Shown one piece after another: positions 21,784 to 30,489 of a stretch of 38,611 nucleotides of DNA. The stretch comes from Oscillospiraceae bacterium (GTDB lineage: Bacteria > Bacillota > Clostridia > Oscillospirales > Ruminococcaceae): contig JALEHK010000048.1 in NCBI GenBank assembly GCA_022770625.1, positions 1-38,611 on the forward strand, in the 5' to 3' direction. The first letter of the stretch is position 1; each line of letters begins with the position of its first letter. The translations under genes and the position numbers were made by a program. The notes under the pieces were generated by a model. It did no database searches. It was not told the origin of the DNA and was given only the letters and a program-made list of their open reading frames with translations.

Positions 21784-24030
21784 TCAGATGCTCTCGTGGA
21801 AGGTGCGGCTGATAACTTCCAGCTGCTGTTCACGGGAGAGACGGTTAAAGTTGACCGCATAACCGGAAACGCGGATGGTCAGGGTCGGATATTTTTCCGG
21901 ATGCTCCATCGCGTCGATCAGCAGTTCACGGCGCATGACGTTGACGTTCAGGTGATGCGCGCCCTGTGCAAAATAGCCGTCGAGAATCGCGACCAGATTG
22001 CGCTCTCTTTCGTCCTCACTCTTGCCCAGTGCGGTCGGAACGATCGAGAAGGTATTGGATACGCCGTCCTGGCAGACATTACGGTAGGGAATTTTCGCGA
22101 CCGAGTTCAGCGAAGCGAGCGCGCCGTTAATATCTCTGCCGTGCATCGGGTTTGCGCCGGGAGCCAGCGGTTCGCCGACCTTTCTTCCGTCGGGCGTAGG
22201 ACCGGTCTTTTTGCCGTACATGACGTTGGAGGTAATGGTCAGCGCCGAAAGGGTGTGATGCGCGCCGCGGTAGAGCGGGTGCTTTTTCAGCTCATTCGAG
22301 AAGTAGGTGACCGCTTCAACGGCAAGATCATCTACCCGGTCGTCGTCGTTGCCGTACTTGGGGAAGTCGCCGCTGACGGTGAAATCGACCGCAATGCCCT
22401 GAGAATTGCGGATGGGCTTGACCTTGGCGTACTTGATGGCCGAGAGCGAGTCGGCCGCAACCGAAAGCCCCGCCATGCCGAACGCCATCAGCCGTTCCAC
22501 ATGGGTATCATGCAGCGCCATCTGGGAAGCCTCATAGGCGTATTTATCGTGCATATAGTGGATGATGTTGACCGCATCGACATACAGTCCCGCCACATAG
22601 GAAAGAACCTTCTTATAGTTAGCGAGAACCTTCTCGTAGTCGAGAACCTCGTCGGTGATCGGCTCAACGCCGGGAACGACCCTGGTTCCCTTCAGCTCGT
22701 CCACGCCGCCGTTGATCGCGTACAGGAGAGACTTTGCCATGTTGGCGCGTGCGCCGAAGAACTGCATCTGCTTGCCGACGGTCATCGCCGATACACAGCA
22801 GGCAATCGCGTAATCATCGCCGTAGATCGGACGCATGACGTCATCGTTCTCATACTGGATCGAGTCGGTCGCAATCGACATCTTCGCGCAGTAGCGCTTG
22901 AAGTTTTCGGGCAGCTTCTCACTCCAGAGAACGGTCAGGTTGGGTTCGGGCGCGGTACCGAGATTGGTCAGAGTATGGAGATAGCGGAAGGAGTTCTTGG
23001 TGACCAGCGGCTTGCCGTTGATGCCGACGCCGCCGATCGACTCGGTGACCCAGGTGGGGTCGCCGCCGAACAGCTCGTTGTACTCAGGCGTGCGCAGATG
23101 ACGGATCAAACGCAGCTTGATGATGAACTGGTCGATCAGTTCCTGTGCGCCCTCTTCGGTCAGCGTGCCGTTTTCAAGGTCGCGCTGGATATAAATGTCC
23201 AGGAAGGTCGAGGTGCGTCCGATCGAGGTTGCCGCGCCGTTATTCTCCTTGGTTCCGGCGAGATACGCCATATATACCGCCTGCACCGCTTCCTTTGCGT
23301 TTTTCGCGGGCGCAGAGATATCAACGCCGTATTTGGCCGCCATCGACTTGATCTTGCCCAGTGCGCGGATCTGCTCGGAAACCTCTTCGCGTTCGCGGAT
23401 CAGCTCTTCGGTCATCGGCCCGTCCAGTTCGCGCAGATCTTTCTGCTTCTGCTCAACCAGATAGTCGATACCGTAAAGAGCGACTCTTCTGTAGTCGCCG
23501 ATGATGCGGCCGCGGCCGTAGGCATCGGGAAGTCCGGTCAGAAGCCCGGCGTGGCGGGCGGCGCGGACTCTCTCGGGATACGCGTCGAATACGCCTTCGT
23601 TATGGGTCTTGCGATATTCGTGGAACTTGGTCTCAATATCGGGATTCAGCGTATAGCCGTACTGCTTTAAGCTGCTCTGTGCCATTCTCATGCCGCCGTA
23701 GAGGTTGACGATTCTCTTGAGCGGCGCGTCGGTCTGAAGGCCGACGATTATTTCGTTGTCGCGGTCGATATAGCCGGGAGCAAAGTTGTCGATACCGGAG
23801 ATGATGTCGGTCTCTACGTCAATAACGCCTTTTTTGATCTCCTCAACGATCAGTTCGCTGCACTTTTCCCAGACCTTTGCCGTCTTTTCGCTTACTCCGG
23901 CGAGGAAAGAATCATCTCCATCGTACAGGGTATAGTTTTTCTGAATAAAGTTGCGGACGTTGATCTCATCCATCCAGACGCCGTCCTGAAAATCTTTCCA
24001 GGGGCCATTTTTCAGTACAGTTTTATCCAT
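21784..24030 (-). CDS. pflB: Formate C-acetyltransferase (pyruvate formate-lyase)
   Basis: A 748-aa glycyl-radical enzyme that converts pyruvate and CoA to acetyl-CoA and formate in anaerobic fermentation. The two active-site cysteines C411-C412 (IACCVSAM) identify true PFL rather than a diol dehydratase-type relative. The radical-bearing glycine is G723 in RVSGYAV near the C-terminus. Length is normal. The start was set at the ATG at 24030, which follows GAAAGGA; an in-frame start at 24084 would lie inside pflA. It follows pflA by 19 bases, the reverse of the usual pflB-pflA order, and is followed by a small unknown gene. The enzyme is oxygen-sensitive, which fits an obligate anaerobe. Confidence 0.98.
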   Translation of the reverse strand: MDKTVLKNGPWKDFQDGVWMDEINVRNFIQKNYTLYDGDDSFLAGVSEKTAKVWEKCSELIVEEIKKGVIDVETDIISGIDNFAPGYIDRDNEIIVGLQTDAPLKRIVNLYGGMRMAQSSLKQYGYTLNPDIETKFHEYRKTHNEGVFDAYPERVRAARHAGLLTGLPDAYGRGRIIGDYRRVALYGIDYLVEQKQKDLRELDGPMTEELIREREEVSEQIRALGKIKSMAAKYGVDISAPAKNAKEAVQAVYMAYLAGTKENNGAATSIGRTSTFLDIYIQRDLENGTLTEEGAQELIDQFIIKLRLIRHLRTPEYNELFGGDPTWVTESIGGVGINGKPLVTKNSFRYLHTLTNLGTAPEPNLTVLWSEKLPENFKRYCAKMSIATDSIQYENDDVMRPIYGDDYAIACCVSAMTVGKQMQFFGARANMAKSLLYAINGGVDELKGTRVVPGVEPITDEVLDYEKVLANYKKVLSYVAGLYVDAVNIIHYMHDKYAYEASQMALHDTHVERLMAFGMAGLSVAADSLSAIKYAKVKPIRNSQGIAVDFTVSGDFPKYGNDDDRVDDLAVEAVTYFSNELKKHPLYRGAHHTLSALTITSNVMYGKKTGPTPDGRKVGEPLAPGANPMHGRDINGALASLNSVAKIPYRNVCQDGVSNTFSIVPTALGKSEDERERNLVAILDGYFAQGAHHLNVNVMRRELLIDAMEHPEKYPTLTIRVSGYAVNFNRLSREQQLEVISRTFHESI

Positions 24031-24049
24031 TGTGATCTTCCTTTCATTT

Positions 24050-24793
24050 TCAGCTGCGGATTTCCGCGTTTTTTCCAATATCACCGAAATACTTTTCCTG
24101 CAGCGCTCCGCAGCGCTCCGGGTCCATGACCGGTGTACTGCAAAGGGTATAGGGAATCCCCAGCAGGTCGTATTTATGTACGCCCAGCCGATGATAAGGG
24201 AGAAGTTCTACCCGAAGGACTCCCTCGATCCCATCAATGTAACGTCTGAGGGCGGCGAGATGCTCCTCGCCGTCGGTAAGTGAGGGGACTACGACATGAC
24301 GGATGATAAACGGAACCTTCATCTGCTGTGCAAGCGCCAGAAAGCGCTCGGTCTTGCCGATATCCTGCCCGGTGATCGCGCGGTAGGCGTCCGGATTCTC
24401 ATGCTTGATGTCATAAAGAATCAGATCGGTCTTTTCAAGGACGGAGAGAAGCTTCTCCTCTCCGCACTCAAAAAATCCCGCCGAATCGATACAGGTATGG
24501 ATTCCGTTTTTTTTGCACAGGGTCAGCATCTCGAGCAGAAAATCCGGCTGCATCAGCGGTTCTCCGCCCGAAAAGGTCACTCCGCCTCCCGAAGCGCGGT
24601 AGTAGGTTGAAAATCGTGTGAGTTTTTTCAGAAGCGCCTCGGGTGAGGTCGGCGTGCCTTCTTTTTCCTTCCAGGTGTCCGGATTGTGGCAGTACCGGCA
24701 GCGAAGCCTGCACCCCGACAGAAAGACGACCGTGCGAATGCCCGGCCCATCGACCAGCCCCATCGATTCGATTGAATGAATATAGCCGTCCAA
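24050..24793 (-). CDS. pflA: Pyruvate formate-lyase-activating enzyme (radical SAM)
   Basis: A 247-aa radical SAM protein that places the glycyl radical on PFL. The [4Fe-4S] motif is C28-x3-C32-x2-C35 ([11 protein letters not shown]). The SAM-contact GGE motif appears in [12 protein letters not shown]. Length is normal. The start codon is TTG at 24793, supported by GGAGG 7 bases upstream; no in-frame ATG in a matching place exists. It is the first gene of the operon, 19 bases before pflB, so activase would be made before its target. Transcription begins about 180 bases upstream (24984-25012) and passes a hairpin-T-run terminator (24871-24917) before reaching this gene. Confidence 0.96.
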   Translation of the reverse strand: MDGYIHSIESMGLVDGPGIRTVVFLSGCRLRCRYCHNPDTWKEKEGTPTSPEALLKKLTRFSTYYRASGGGVTFSGGEPLMQPDFLLEMLTLCKKNGIHTCIDSAGFFECGEEKLLSVLEKTDLILYDIKHENPDAYRAITGQDIGKTERFLALAQQMKVPFIIRHVVVPSLTDGEEHLAALRRYIDGIEGVLRVELLPYHRLGVHKYDLLGIPYTLCSTPVMDPERCGALQEKYFGDIGKNAEIRS

Positions 24794-24870
24794 AGCGTTT
24801 CCTCCTTTCTCTCTATGGCCCGCTTTCCGAGCAGCGCCCCTTCGGCTGTTCGAAAAGCGAAACGCTCACG

Positions 24871-24917
24871 AAAAAAGGCCGGCCGAGAGGGCATAAGCGC
24901 TGCCCAGACGGTCGGCC
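24871..24917 (-). terminator. Intrinsic terminator in the pfl leader (candidate attenuator)
   Basis: Minus strand: GGCCGACCG (24909-24917) pairs with CGGCCGGCC (24877-24885), with one mismatch. An inner GGGCA/TGCCC lies between them, and TTTTTT follows at 24871-24876. It lies between the operon promoter and the pflA start, with no other minus-strand gene upstream. It should therefore stop most transcripts at about 105 bases unless relieved. A short frame from an ATG near 24935 runs through it but its ribosome site is badly spaced. Nothing else is seen in 24794-24870. Confidence 0.75.
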
Positions 24918-24983
24918 ATTGACAATCATACTCCTCTGCGGTTTATACCCGCTTATCCGTCAGTCATATGATCCTGTATCTAA

Positions 24984-25012
24984 AGAATATCACGAATAGG
25001 AATGAGTGTCAA
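24984..25012 (-). promoter_or_regulatory. pflA: Promoter of the pfl operon
   Basis: Minus strand: TTGACA (25007-25012), 17-bp spacer, TATTCT (24984-24989). The stretch 25013-25180 upstream is AT-rich with no gene seen and may hold regulator sites. Confidence 0.78.
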
Positions 25013-25180
25013 TGGACGAAAAGAGAATAAATCAGAAGAAAAAAAACGTCTTTTTTGTAAATCATACCTAATAAGTAGGAAATTTATGACATTTTGTATT
25101 TTCGTATCGCTTTTCCCCAAACTTTTCGTCCTTATAAAGACGCCTTTAATAAAAATTAAGAGAAAAATCCCGTTCTTTTC

Positions 25181-25209
25181 TTGTAAAGAAGCACTTTTTC
25201 TGCTATCAT
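25181..25209 (+). promoter_or_regulatory. Promoter of the DUF4870-like gene
   Basis: TTGTAA (25181-25186), 17-bp spacer, TATCAT (25204-25209), about 39 bases ahead of the start codon. Confidence 0.7.
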
Positions 25210-25247
25210 AAGAGTAGTATCTATCGGATTTTGAAAGGATGATTTTC

Positions 25248-25544
25248 ATGATTTCGCAAAACCGGAAACTCTATTCGATCCTCGCATATATCTGGATCCT
25301 CTGGATCGTCGGACTCGCCTGTGCGCCGGATGATCCGGTCGTCAAGCGCCGGGTCAATGAAGGCTTAAACCTCTTCCTGATCTGGACGCTCGCAAGCATC
25401 CTCGCCTTTATCCCGATCCTCGATATTTTAGGCTCGCTCCTGTATATCCTCGCAGTGGTTCTGATGGTCCTCGGAATCGTAAGCGTGGTCAGGGATGACG
25501 ATAAGCCGCTCCCGATCCTGAGCATCATTACCCTGATCCGGTAA
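25248..25544 (+). CDS. Small DUF4870-like membrane protein
   Basis: A 98-aa integral membrane protein. An N-terminal helix (LAYIWILWIVGLAC), a short loop with charged residues (DDPVVKRRVNEGLNLFL) and two further hydrophobic stretches follow the pattern of DUF4870 proteins, whose FHVNQG-like motif is here RRVNEG. Function is unknown. The ATG at 25248 follows GAAAGG at 9 bases and was preferred over an upstream ATG at 25239 that overlaps the ribosome site. It is a single-gene unit between its promoter and a shared terminator. Confidence 0.82.
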   Translation: MISQNRKLYSILAYIWILWIVGLACAPDDPVVKRRVNEGLNLFLIWTLASILAFIPILDILGSLLYILAVVLMVLGIVSVVRDDDKPLPILSIITLIR

Positions 25545-25566
25545 AGCCGGTCATTTTCATGAAACC

Positions 25567-25609
25567 AAACAGCCGCCGTTCTCCATCCGGAAAACAGCGG
25601 CTGTTTTTT
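25567..25609. terminator. Shared terminator between convergent genes
   Basis: A 10-bp stem AAACAGCCGC/GCGGCTGTTT (25567-25576 with 25597-25606) is followed by T's on the plus strand. It lies between the DUF4870-like gene (plus) and the 58-aa membrane protein gene (minus). Confidence 0.75.
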
Positions 25610-25623
25610 ACGTTTTTACGGGG

Positions 25624-25800
25624 TTACATGATCCCGCAGTCGTCATAATCTTTCCATTTTTCGCGGTAGGCGCGTTCGCTTACATACCGGTAGAGCAGAT
25701 AAGCAGCCGCAGAAATCAGCGTCATGATCCCCAGTACAAGGGTCACAAACGAACGGTTTTCCATTCTGCTGTGCCAATCAGAAGAATCAAACATCTTCAT
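25624..25800 (-). CDS. 58-aa single-helix membrane protein overlapping the TtcA-like gene
   Basis: A short gene with ATG at 25800 and stop at 25624. It has a polar head (MKMFDSSDWHSRMENRS), one hydrophobic helix (FVTLVLGIMTLISAAAYLLY) and a charged, cysteine-containing tail ending KWKDYDDCGIM. This tail resembles small unnamed proteins I know from Clostridia, which supports it as real. Its first 14 bases overlap the 3' end of the TtcA-like gene in another frame, and GAGG lies about 6 bases upstream within that gene, so it should be translationally coupled. Function is unknown; a role in anchoring or stabilising the tRNA-thiolation enzyme is speculation. Confidence 0.72.
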   Translation of the reverse strand: MKMFDSSDWHSRMENRSFVTLVLGIMTLISAAAYLLYRYVSERAYREKWKDYDDCGIM

Positions 25801-26575
25801 TTTTTACCTCGCTTTCCATCGAAAAAGCAGCTTTCTTCCGGCAGGAACTCTCTTTTTCGGGATACCCCCACCCATCGATCCCGCTGCGCCGAAGCGCACC
25901 GAAAAGGCGATAGGTAAAGCCTCTGTCCTTTCTTTCCATCTCCGCCAGCCATTCCTTCGTCTCTTGGCGGGTGGTCGTTCCGTCGGCCGGACATTTGTTT
26001 TTGACGATCGGAAGACCTTCTCTGGCCGCCGCCCGACGGATATCCGCTTCGGGCGCCAGAACGAGCGGACGGATCACCGTCAGGTTCTTCCCATCCAGTT
26101 TTGTCATCGGAGAAAAGCATCCGATCCGCCCTTCGCGGAAAAGATTCATCACAAAAGTCTCGACCGCATCGTTATAGTGATGCCCGAGTGCGAGCTTATT
26201 GCAGCTGAAACTCTCTGCCGCCGTCTGGAGCGCGCCCCGTCTGAGGCGGGCGCAGAGGCTGCACGGATGCTCTTCCTTCCGATGGTCGAACACGATCGGC
26301 CCGATCTCGGTCGGAACGATATGATACTCGATCTTTCTTTTCGCCGCAAGCGCTTCGATCGCCCGGTAATCTCCCGGTTCTCCGCCGAAATGCGGATCAA
26401 GGGTGATCCCGACCACGGTAAAGTCAATCCCGATAAAGGAGCGAAGCCGTTCAAGCCCCGTCAGAAGCACGACCGAGTCCTTTCCGCCCGAAACGCCGAC
26501 CGCAACCCGGTCGCCGTCCGAGAGGAGCTGAAACTCCTGAACGGCCTTGCGCATATAACCCAGGATTTTCTGCAC
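25787..26575 (-). CDS. TtcA-like tRNA 2-thiocytidine biosynthesis ATPase (PP-loop family)
   Basis: A 262-aa cytosolic PP-loop ATPase. The ATP motif SGGKDS is at 29-34. C105-x2-C108 and C195 match the three cysteines that hold the Fe-S cluster in TtcA, which thiolates cytidine 32 of some tRNAs. The HHYNDAVETFVMNLF stretch (132-146) is also typical of the family. The start is GTG at 26575, placed directly after the TAA of the preceding nucleotidyltransferase gene (TAAGTG), which suggests translational coupling; the ribosome site is weak. TtcA itself is best known from proteobacteria, and clostridial relatives may have another tRNA target. The gene overlaps the 58-aa membrane protein gene by 14 bases. 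Confidence 0.9.
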   Translation of the reverse strand: MQKILGYMRKAVQEFQLLSDGDRVAVGVSGGKDSVVLLTGLERLRSFIGIDFTVVGITLDPHFGGEPGDYRAIEALAAKRKIEYHIVPTEIGPIVFDHRKEEHPCSLCARLRRGALQTAAESFSCNKLALGHHYNDAVETFVMNLFREGRIGCFSPMTKLDGKNLTVIRPLVLAPEADIRRAAAREGLPIVKNKCPADGTTTRQETKEWLAEMERKDRGFTYRLFGALRRSGIDGWGYPEKESSCRKKAAFSMESEVKNEDV

Positions 26576-27487
26576 TTACAGATCCCCGAACAGCGGTTCA
26601 CCGTAAACGCCCGCGTCATGAAGCGCTTTGAACGCGTCGATGACCGTCTGTTTGTCCTCGGCATAGGTAACGCCGAACCATTTGTCGTTCGTGGTGAGCA
26701 CCTTAACGCCCGCCTTTCCGGATTTGATGGTTTCGTCGATCACGGTCGGGAGAAGGTACTCGGATTTGAGGTCGCCCTCTTTTACGTTGTCCAGAAACTC
26801 GCCGAAGCCCTTTTCCAGCACCTCAAAAATGTCCGGAGTCAGCCCCCAGAGGTTCATCGAAACCAGCGACTTAGGATCGACCGGAACAAGCGCTCCGTTT
26901 TCTCCGGGAACCGCCGCTCCGTCCGCCGTCTTGACGATATCATGCGTCTCGACAACGCCGGTCAGCATCCCGTTCTCGTCCGCCTGACAGATGCCGCGGG
27001 TCACGCTTCCATTGTCCGAAAGGGTGTTTCCGAGGATGAATCCGGCCATGCAGTAGGCGCCGGGCTTATTCCCATGCTCCGCCAGATAGTCATGCAGAAG
27101 GGTAAACGCCTCTTTGCCGTAGTAATCGTCTGCGTTGATAATCGCAAAAGAACCTTTGACCAGATCCTTGCAGGCGAGGATCGCCTGACCGGTGCCCCAG
27201 GGTTTGCTGCGTCCTTCGGGGCAGCGTCTTTTGCCGGGAAGATCGTCCAGTTCCTGAAACGCGTATTCGACCGGGCAGAGTTTGGAAAGCCGGTCGCCGA
27301 CCATTTCATGGAAGGTCTTTTCAAGTTCTTTGCGGGTGACGATGACCACACGGTCAAATCCCGCTTTCAGCGCATCGTGTACCGAATATTCCAAAATGAC
27401 TTCTCCGCCGGGGCCGACCGGTGTCAGCTGCTTGATCCCAGCGCCGAAACGTGAACCGATACCTGCCGCCATAATGACAAGATCCAT
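26576..27487 (-). CDS. Nucleotidyltransferase family protein (sugar-1-phosphate nucleotidyl transfer)
   Basis: A 303-aa cytosolic enzyme with the NTP-transferase fold. It opens MDLVIMAAGIGSRFGAGIKQ, the glycine-rich nucleotide-binding signature of sugar-1-phosphate uridylyl/thymidylyltransferases. Further family points are KPWGTGQA and IINADDYYG, where the DD pair should hold the catalytic metal. The N-terminal lysine of the signature (IKQL) is in place. The sugar cannot be read from the sequence. The ATG at 27487 follows AGGAG at about 8 bases; an in-frame TTG at 27496 lies in the ribosome site itself. It has its own promoter (27551-27579) and is directly followed by the TtcA-like gene, an apparently unrelated partner. 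Confidence 0.9.
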   Translation of the reverse strand: MDLVIMAAGIGSRFGAGIKQLTPVGPGGEVILEYSVHDALKAGFDRVVIVTRKELEKTFHEMVGDRLSKLCPVEYAFQELDDLPGKRRCPEGRSKPWGTGQAILACKDLVKGSFAIINADDYYGKEAFTLLHDYLAEHGNKPGAYCMAGFILGNTLSDNGSVTRGICQADENGMLTGVVETHDIVKTADGAAVPGENGALVPVDPKSLVSMNLWGLTPDIFEVLEKGFGEFLDNVKEGDLKSEYLLPTVIDETIKSGKAGVKVLTTNDKWFGVTYAEDKQTVIDAFKALHDAGVYGEPLFGDL

Positions 27488-27550
27488 TTTCAACACTCCT
27501 GTTCCTGAATCTAATTTCTCTAAAAATAGTCCGGGGTAATTTCCGCCTAC

Positions 27551-27579
27551 ATTCTACCCTCTTTTTTTATAAAAGTCAA
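27551..27579 (-). promoter_or_regulatory. Promoter of the nucleotidyltransferase-TtcA operon
   Basis: Minus strand: TTGACT (27574-27579), 17-bp spacer, TAGAAT (27551-27556). The -35 box overlaps the stop codon of the BaiN-like gene. Confidence 0.75.
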
Positions 27580-28946
27580 CACTCATTTCCCTTCCGGAAC
27601 AAATTGCTCCGCTGGGCGCGCTGACCCCTTCCGAGCGACCGGACGGCGCTTTCCGCCGCCAGCATTCCCGAACTCCATGCCCACTGAAGATTAAATCCGC
27701 CGCAGTCTCCATCAATATCGTAAAGCTCCCCTGTGACAAAAAGCCCCGCCGCTTTTTTCGACTGCATACTTTCCGGATCAAACTCTCCGGTATCTGCGCC
27801 ACCGATCGTGACCTGCGCATTTTTCAGACCGTTATCCCCCGTGATGCGGATCGGAAAGGCTTTCAGCAGAGCGGCCACCTTTTTCAGTTCTTCTTTTCCG
27901 AGCGTTCCCGCTTCTCGCGAAAGAGGAGCGGCTCCTGCCGATTTTAAGATACACTGTCCGAGTCGTTTGGGAATAAAGCCGGTGAAATAGTCCTCGAGCT
28001 TCCGCTCGGGATGGAGTTCCTTTCTCCGGATCAGCATCTCTAAAAGCTCCGGATAGGAAATCTCCGGAAGAAAATCGACCGAAAGGACAGGCGTTTTCCC
28101 GAGTTTCATCAGCCGCACCGCCGCTTCGGAAATGAGCAGCACCGGAGGCCCTGATACGCCGTAATCGGTAAAGAGAAGCTCGCCCGATTCTTTCCGGCAG
28201 ACTCTTTTCCCGTCCAAAAGGGTGAGCACAGCCTGGAACTTACTTCCGGAAAGTCCTTTGATTCCGGTCATATCCGCTTTCAGTTGAACGATCCCCGCCA
28301 TCCGCGGCGTGATCGTATGCCCAAGGCTCTGAAGCAGCTTGTACCCGCCGGTACAGCCGCCAAGACCGGCAGACGCCTCTCCCCCGCAGGAAAGGATCAG
28401 CTTTTCCGCAAAGACCTCTTCCTCCCCGTTTTCGGACGTAAGCCGCAGCCGGAAGCCGCCCATTTCCCGCCGCAGAGCCGAAACCTCGGTTCCGGTCAGC
28501 GTCTCGATCCCAAGCCGTTCCAGTTCCATCCGAAGGACGTCCACGACCGCGGCGGCCTGAAGGCTCATCGGGAAGAGCTTTCCGTTTTCCTCTTCGGCAA
28601 ACGGAAGTCCCATCTTTCCGAAAACCTCTTCGACCCTTTCGACTGGAAAACGCCCCAGCGCCGGAAGGACAAACTCCGGGTGCGCGCCGTGGTAATGCTC
28701 AATGGACGCGTTCCGGTTGGAGATGTTGCAGCGTCCGTTTCCGGTCGCCAGCAGCTTTCTTCCGACCCGCGCGCCCCGCTCGATCAGAAGGATCCGGCTT
28801 CCGGGGATCTTCCCTGCGGCAGTGATCGCGGCGATCATGCCGGACGCCCCGCCGCCTGCGACCGCAATCATATATGATGTCATAGACTTCATGGACGGCA
28901 TGGACTTCATGGATGTCATAGGCTTCATGGATGTCATGGACTTCAA
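27576..28946 (-). CDS. HI0933/BaiN-like NAD(P)/FAD-dependent oxidoreductase with Met-rich N-terminal repeat
   Basis: A 456-aa flavoprotein of the HI0933 family. The FAD Rossmann motif GGGASG is at 31-36, with KLLATGNGRCNISN and a late FAD-contact GELYDIDGDCGGFNLQWAWSSG as family markers. BaiN of this family reduces bile-acid intermediates, but most members have no known substrate. The first 25 residues are unusual: a Met-Lys-Ser-Met-Thr-Ser type repeat encoded by four 18-bp DNA repeats (28875-28946). The normal fold begins at Met26 (28871). The best-placed ribosome site AAGGAG is 9 bases from a TTG at 28946, so the repeat is probably translated. It begins 3 bases after the glycosyltransferase stop codon. 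Confidence 0.88.
   Translation of the reverse strand: MKSMTSMKPMTSMKSMPSMKSMTSYMIAVAGGGASGMIAAITAAGKIPGSRILLIERGARVGRKLLATGNGRCNISNRNASIEHYHGAHPEFVLPALGRFPVERVEEVFGKMGLPFAEEENGKLFPMSLQAAAVVDVLRMELERLGIETLTGTEVSALRREMGGFRLRLTSENGEEEVFAEKLILSCGGEASAGLGGCTGGYKLLQSLGHTITPRMAGIVQLKADMTGIKGLSGSKFQAVLTLLDGKRVCRKESGELLFTDYGVSGPPVLLISEAAVRLMKLGKTPVLSVDFLPEISYPELLEMLIRRKELHPERKLEDYFTGFIPKRLGQCILKSAGAAPLSREAGTLGKEELKKVAALLKAFPIRITGDNGLKNAQVTIGGADTGEFDPESMQSKKAAGLFVTGELYDIDGDCGGFNLQWAWSSGMLAAESAVRSLGRGQRAQRSNLFRKGNEC
28875..28946 (-). repeat. Four tandem 18-bp repeats at the start of the BaiN-like gene
   Basis: Four 18-bp units on the minus strand follow the pattern ATGAAGTCCATGACATCC with 2-5 changes each (28929-28946, 28911-28928, 28893-28910, 28875-28892). 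Each unit supplies two in-frame ATGs, except that the first unit opens with TTG. Since 18 is a multiple of 3, gain or loss of units would change the N-terminal length without shifting the frame. Confidence 0.92.
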
Positions 28947-28949
28947 GAT

Positions 28950-30374
28950 TTATTTCTCCTTTTTCTCTTCCATCCGAACGATGACCGGCTTTGATTCCTT
29001 TGGAGAAACTGTGGAAGGTCTTGCACTTTTAACAGACGGCTTTTTCACCGCCTTCGCCAGCATCGACATTCCCTTTCCTTCCATAAGCTGCCGCCCGAAC
29101 CGGTAATATTTCCGGACATACTCGCTTTTGCGCTGCTCAAATTCCGCCCGGATTCCCCGAAGCTCTTCCTTCAGATCCTGCATTTCCTGTTCAAGAAGCG
29201 AGCTTCTCTTGTCGCGGGTATACCGCTCGATGACATAACCGTATCGTTTGACCGCACGGCTGACCGCGTCATTCCACGAAAGATAGATTTCTTCCGATGC
29301 ATAGCGCCCGATTTCTTTCAGCTTATCCCGATCCTTGCAGGCGGCAAGGATTGCCTCTCCCATCGAATCGCCGTTTTCTTCGATCAGGATACCGTTGCGC
29401 CCGTCGGCAATTCCTTCCGCCGCGCAGCTTCCTCTGACCAGTACCGCCGGACAGGAGCAGGCCGCCGCTTCCCGGACGACGATCCCGTTGGTATCATAGG
29501 TAGACGGGAACAAAAACAGCTCTGCCAGCGAAAAATAGCTTCTCAGTTTTTCACGGTCCTGTATGGCACCGGTAAAGATACAGTTTTCCCGGATTCCAAC
29601 GTCGCCGCAGTAGCTTTCGATCTCGGCTCGGTCGGCTCCGTCCCCGACAAAAAACATCTTAAAACGCGCGCCCTCTTTTTTGGCTTTGGCAAGCCCGTCG
29701 ATTGAGATCCGGACGCCCTTGTACCACATCATCCGGCCGACAAACAAAAAGACGGTCTCTTCCGGATCGATCCCATATTCCAGGCGCATCTTGGAAAGCG
29801 TTTCTTCATCGGTGCGCCCGCGGGTAAAATCAACGCCGTTTTCCATCACGATATATTTTCCCTGATAACCGAGACTTTTCAGATTCTCACCGGCGCCTTC
29901 GCTTACGACCCATACCTCGTCGCAGGCGTTGATGTTGTTAAGCAGGAGCTTGAGCGAAGCGCTGCGCACCGGGTTTAAGGCGACCCGCTTCTCAATATCG
30001 ACGTCAAACTTGGTGTGATAGGTAAACACGATCGGCGCCCCGGTATTATACCGCAGAATCCGCGCGACCAGCGTAGACATAAACGGGCAGTGGGTGTGAA
30101 TCACGTCGATGTTCTGCCGCGCCAGATAGGTCTGCATCCGCAGGTCAAACGGGATCCCGCCCCGATAGCCGAGCCTTTTGGTCATCGCGGCGCTTGCATA
30201 GCGCACCACCTTAAAGGGATAATCGTCTTTTACGTGCGGATACCACGGGGTCGCAACGATCGCGTGGCCGTGGCTCTTTTCAATACACCGCGCATAGTTG
30301 AGCGTTGCGTTGGCCACCCCGTCGATTGTCGGCGGGAACGAGTCGTTGAGCAGACAAACAGTCAGCTTCTCCAT
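28950..30374 (-). CDS. GT4 family glycosyltransferase with C-terminal coiled coil
   Basis: A 474-aa glycosyltransferase with the GT-B fold. It starts with VCLLNDSFPPTIDGVAN, where the acceptor-side glycine-rich loop occurs, has THCPF (94-98) and FTYHTKFD (117-124). The donor site includes VGRMMWYKG (212-220) and the late YDTNGIVVREAAA, with E302 of the EX7E-type motif. The set resembles diacylglycerol glucosyltransferases and PimB-like enzymes, so transfer of a sugar to a membrane lipid is likely, with activity at the inner face of the membrane. Residues about 390-430 form a charged coiled coil, followed by a basic, Ser/Pro/Lys-rich tail that may bind acidic lipids. The ATG has AAAGGA upstream. 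It forms an operon with the BaiN-like gene. Confidence 0.92.
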   Translation of the reverse strand: MEKLTVCLLNDSFPPTIDGVANATLNYARCIEKSHGHAIVATPWYPHVKDDYPFKVVRYASAAMTKRLGYRGGIPFDLRMQTYLARQNIDVIHTHCPFMSTLVARILRYNTGAPIVFTYHTKFDVDIEKRVALNPVRSASLKLLLNNINACDEVWVVSEGAGENLKSLGYQGKYIVMENGVDFTRGRTDEETLSKMRLEYGIDPEETVFLFVGRMMWYKGVRISIDGLAKAKKEGARFKMFFVGDGADRAEIESYCGDVGIRENCIFTGAIQDREKLRSYFSLAELFLFPSTYDTNGIVVREAAACSCPAVLVRGSCAAEGIADGRNGILIEENGDSMGEAILAACKDRDKLKEIGRYASEEIYLSWNDAVSRAVKRYGYVIERYTRDKRSSLLEQEMQDLKEELRGIRAEFEQRKSEYVRKYYRFGRQLMEGKGMSMLAKAVKKPSVKSARPSTVSPKESKPVIVRMEEKKEK

Positions 30375-30431
30375 AAGTATAATCCTTTCCGTCCGAGTAG
30401 ACCCCGAACAGCTTTAATCCTTGATGGTTCT

Positions 30432-30460
30432 ATTATACATGAATCCGCCCCCGTTTACAA
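30432..30460 (-). promoter_or_regulatory. Promoter of the glycosyltransferase-BaiN operon
   Basis: Minus strand: TTGTAA (30455-30460), 17-bp spacer, TATAAT (30432-30437). Confidence 0.8.
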
Positions 30461-30489
30461 GCGAAAGCCGTTTCAGAGAGATTTTATCC

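Noticed and set aside
21418-23670. 750-aa open frame on the plus strand opposite pflB
   Set aside because: It is antisense to a well-conserved gene with strong codon bias, which removes stop codons from this frame. No domain or start signal is seen.
25724-27454. 576-aa open frame on the plus strand across the 58-aa, TtcA-like and nucleotidyltransferase genes
   Set aside because: It crosses several real minus-strand genes and shows no domain; it is a composition artefact.
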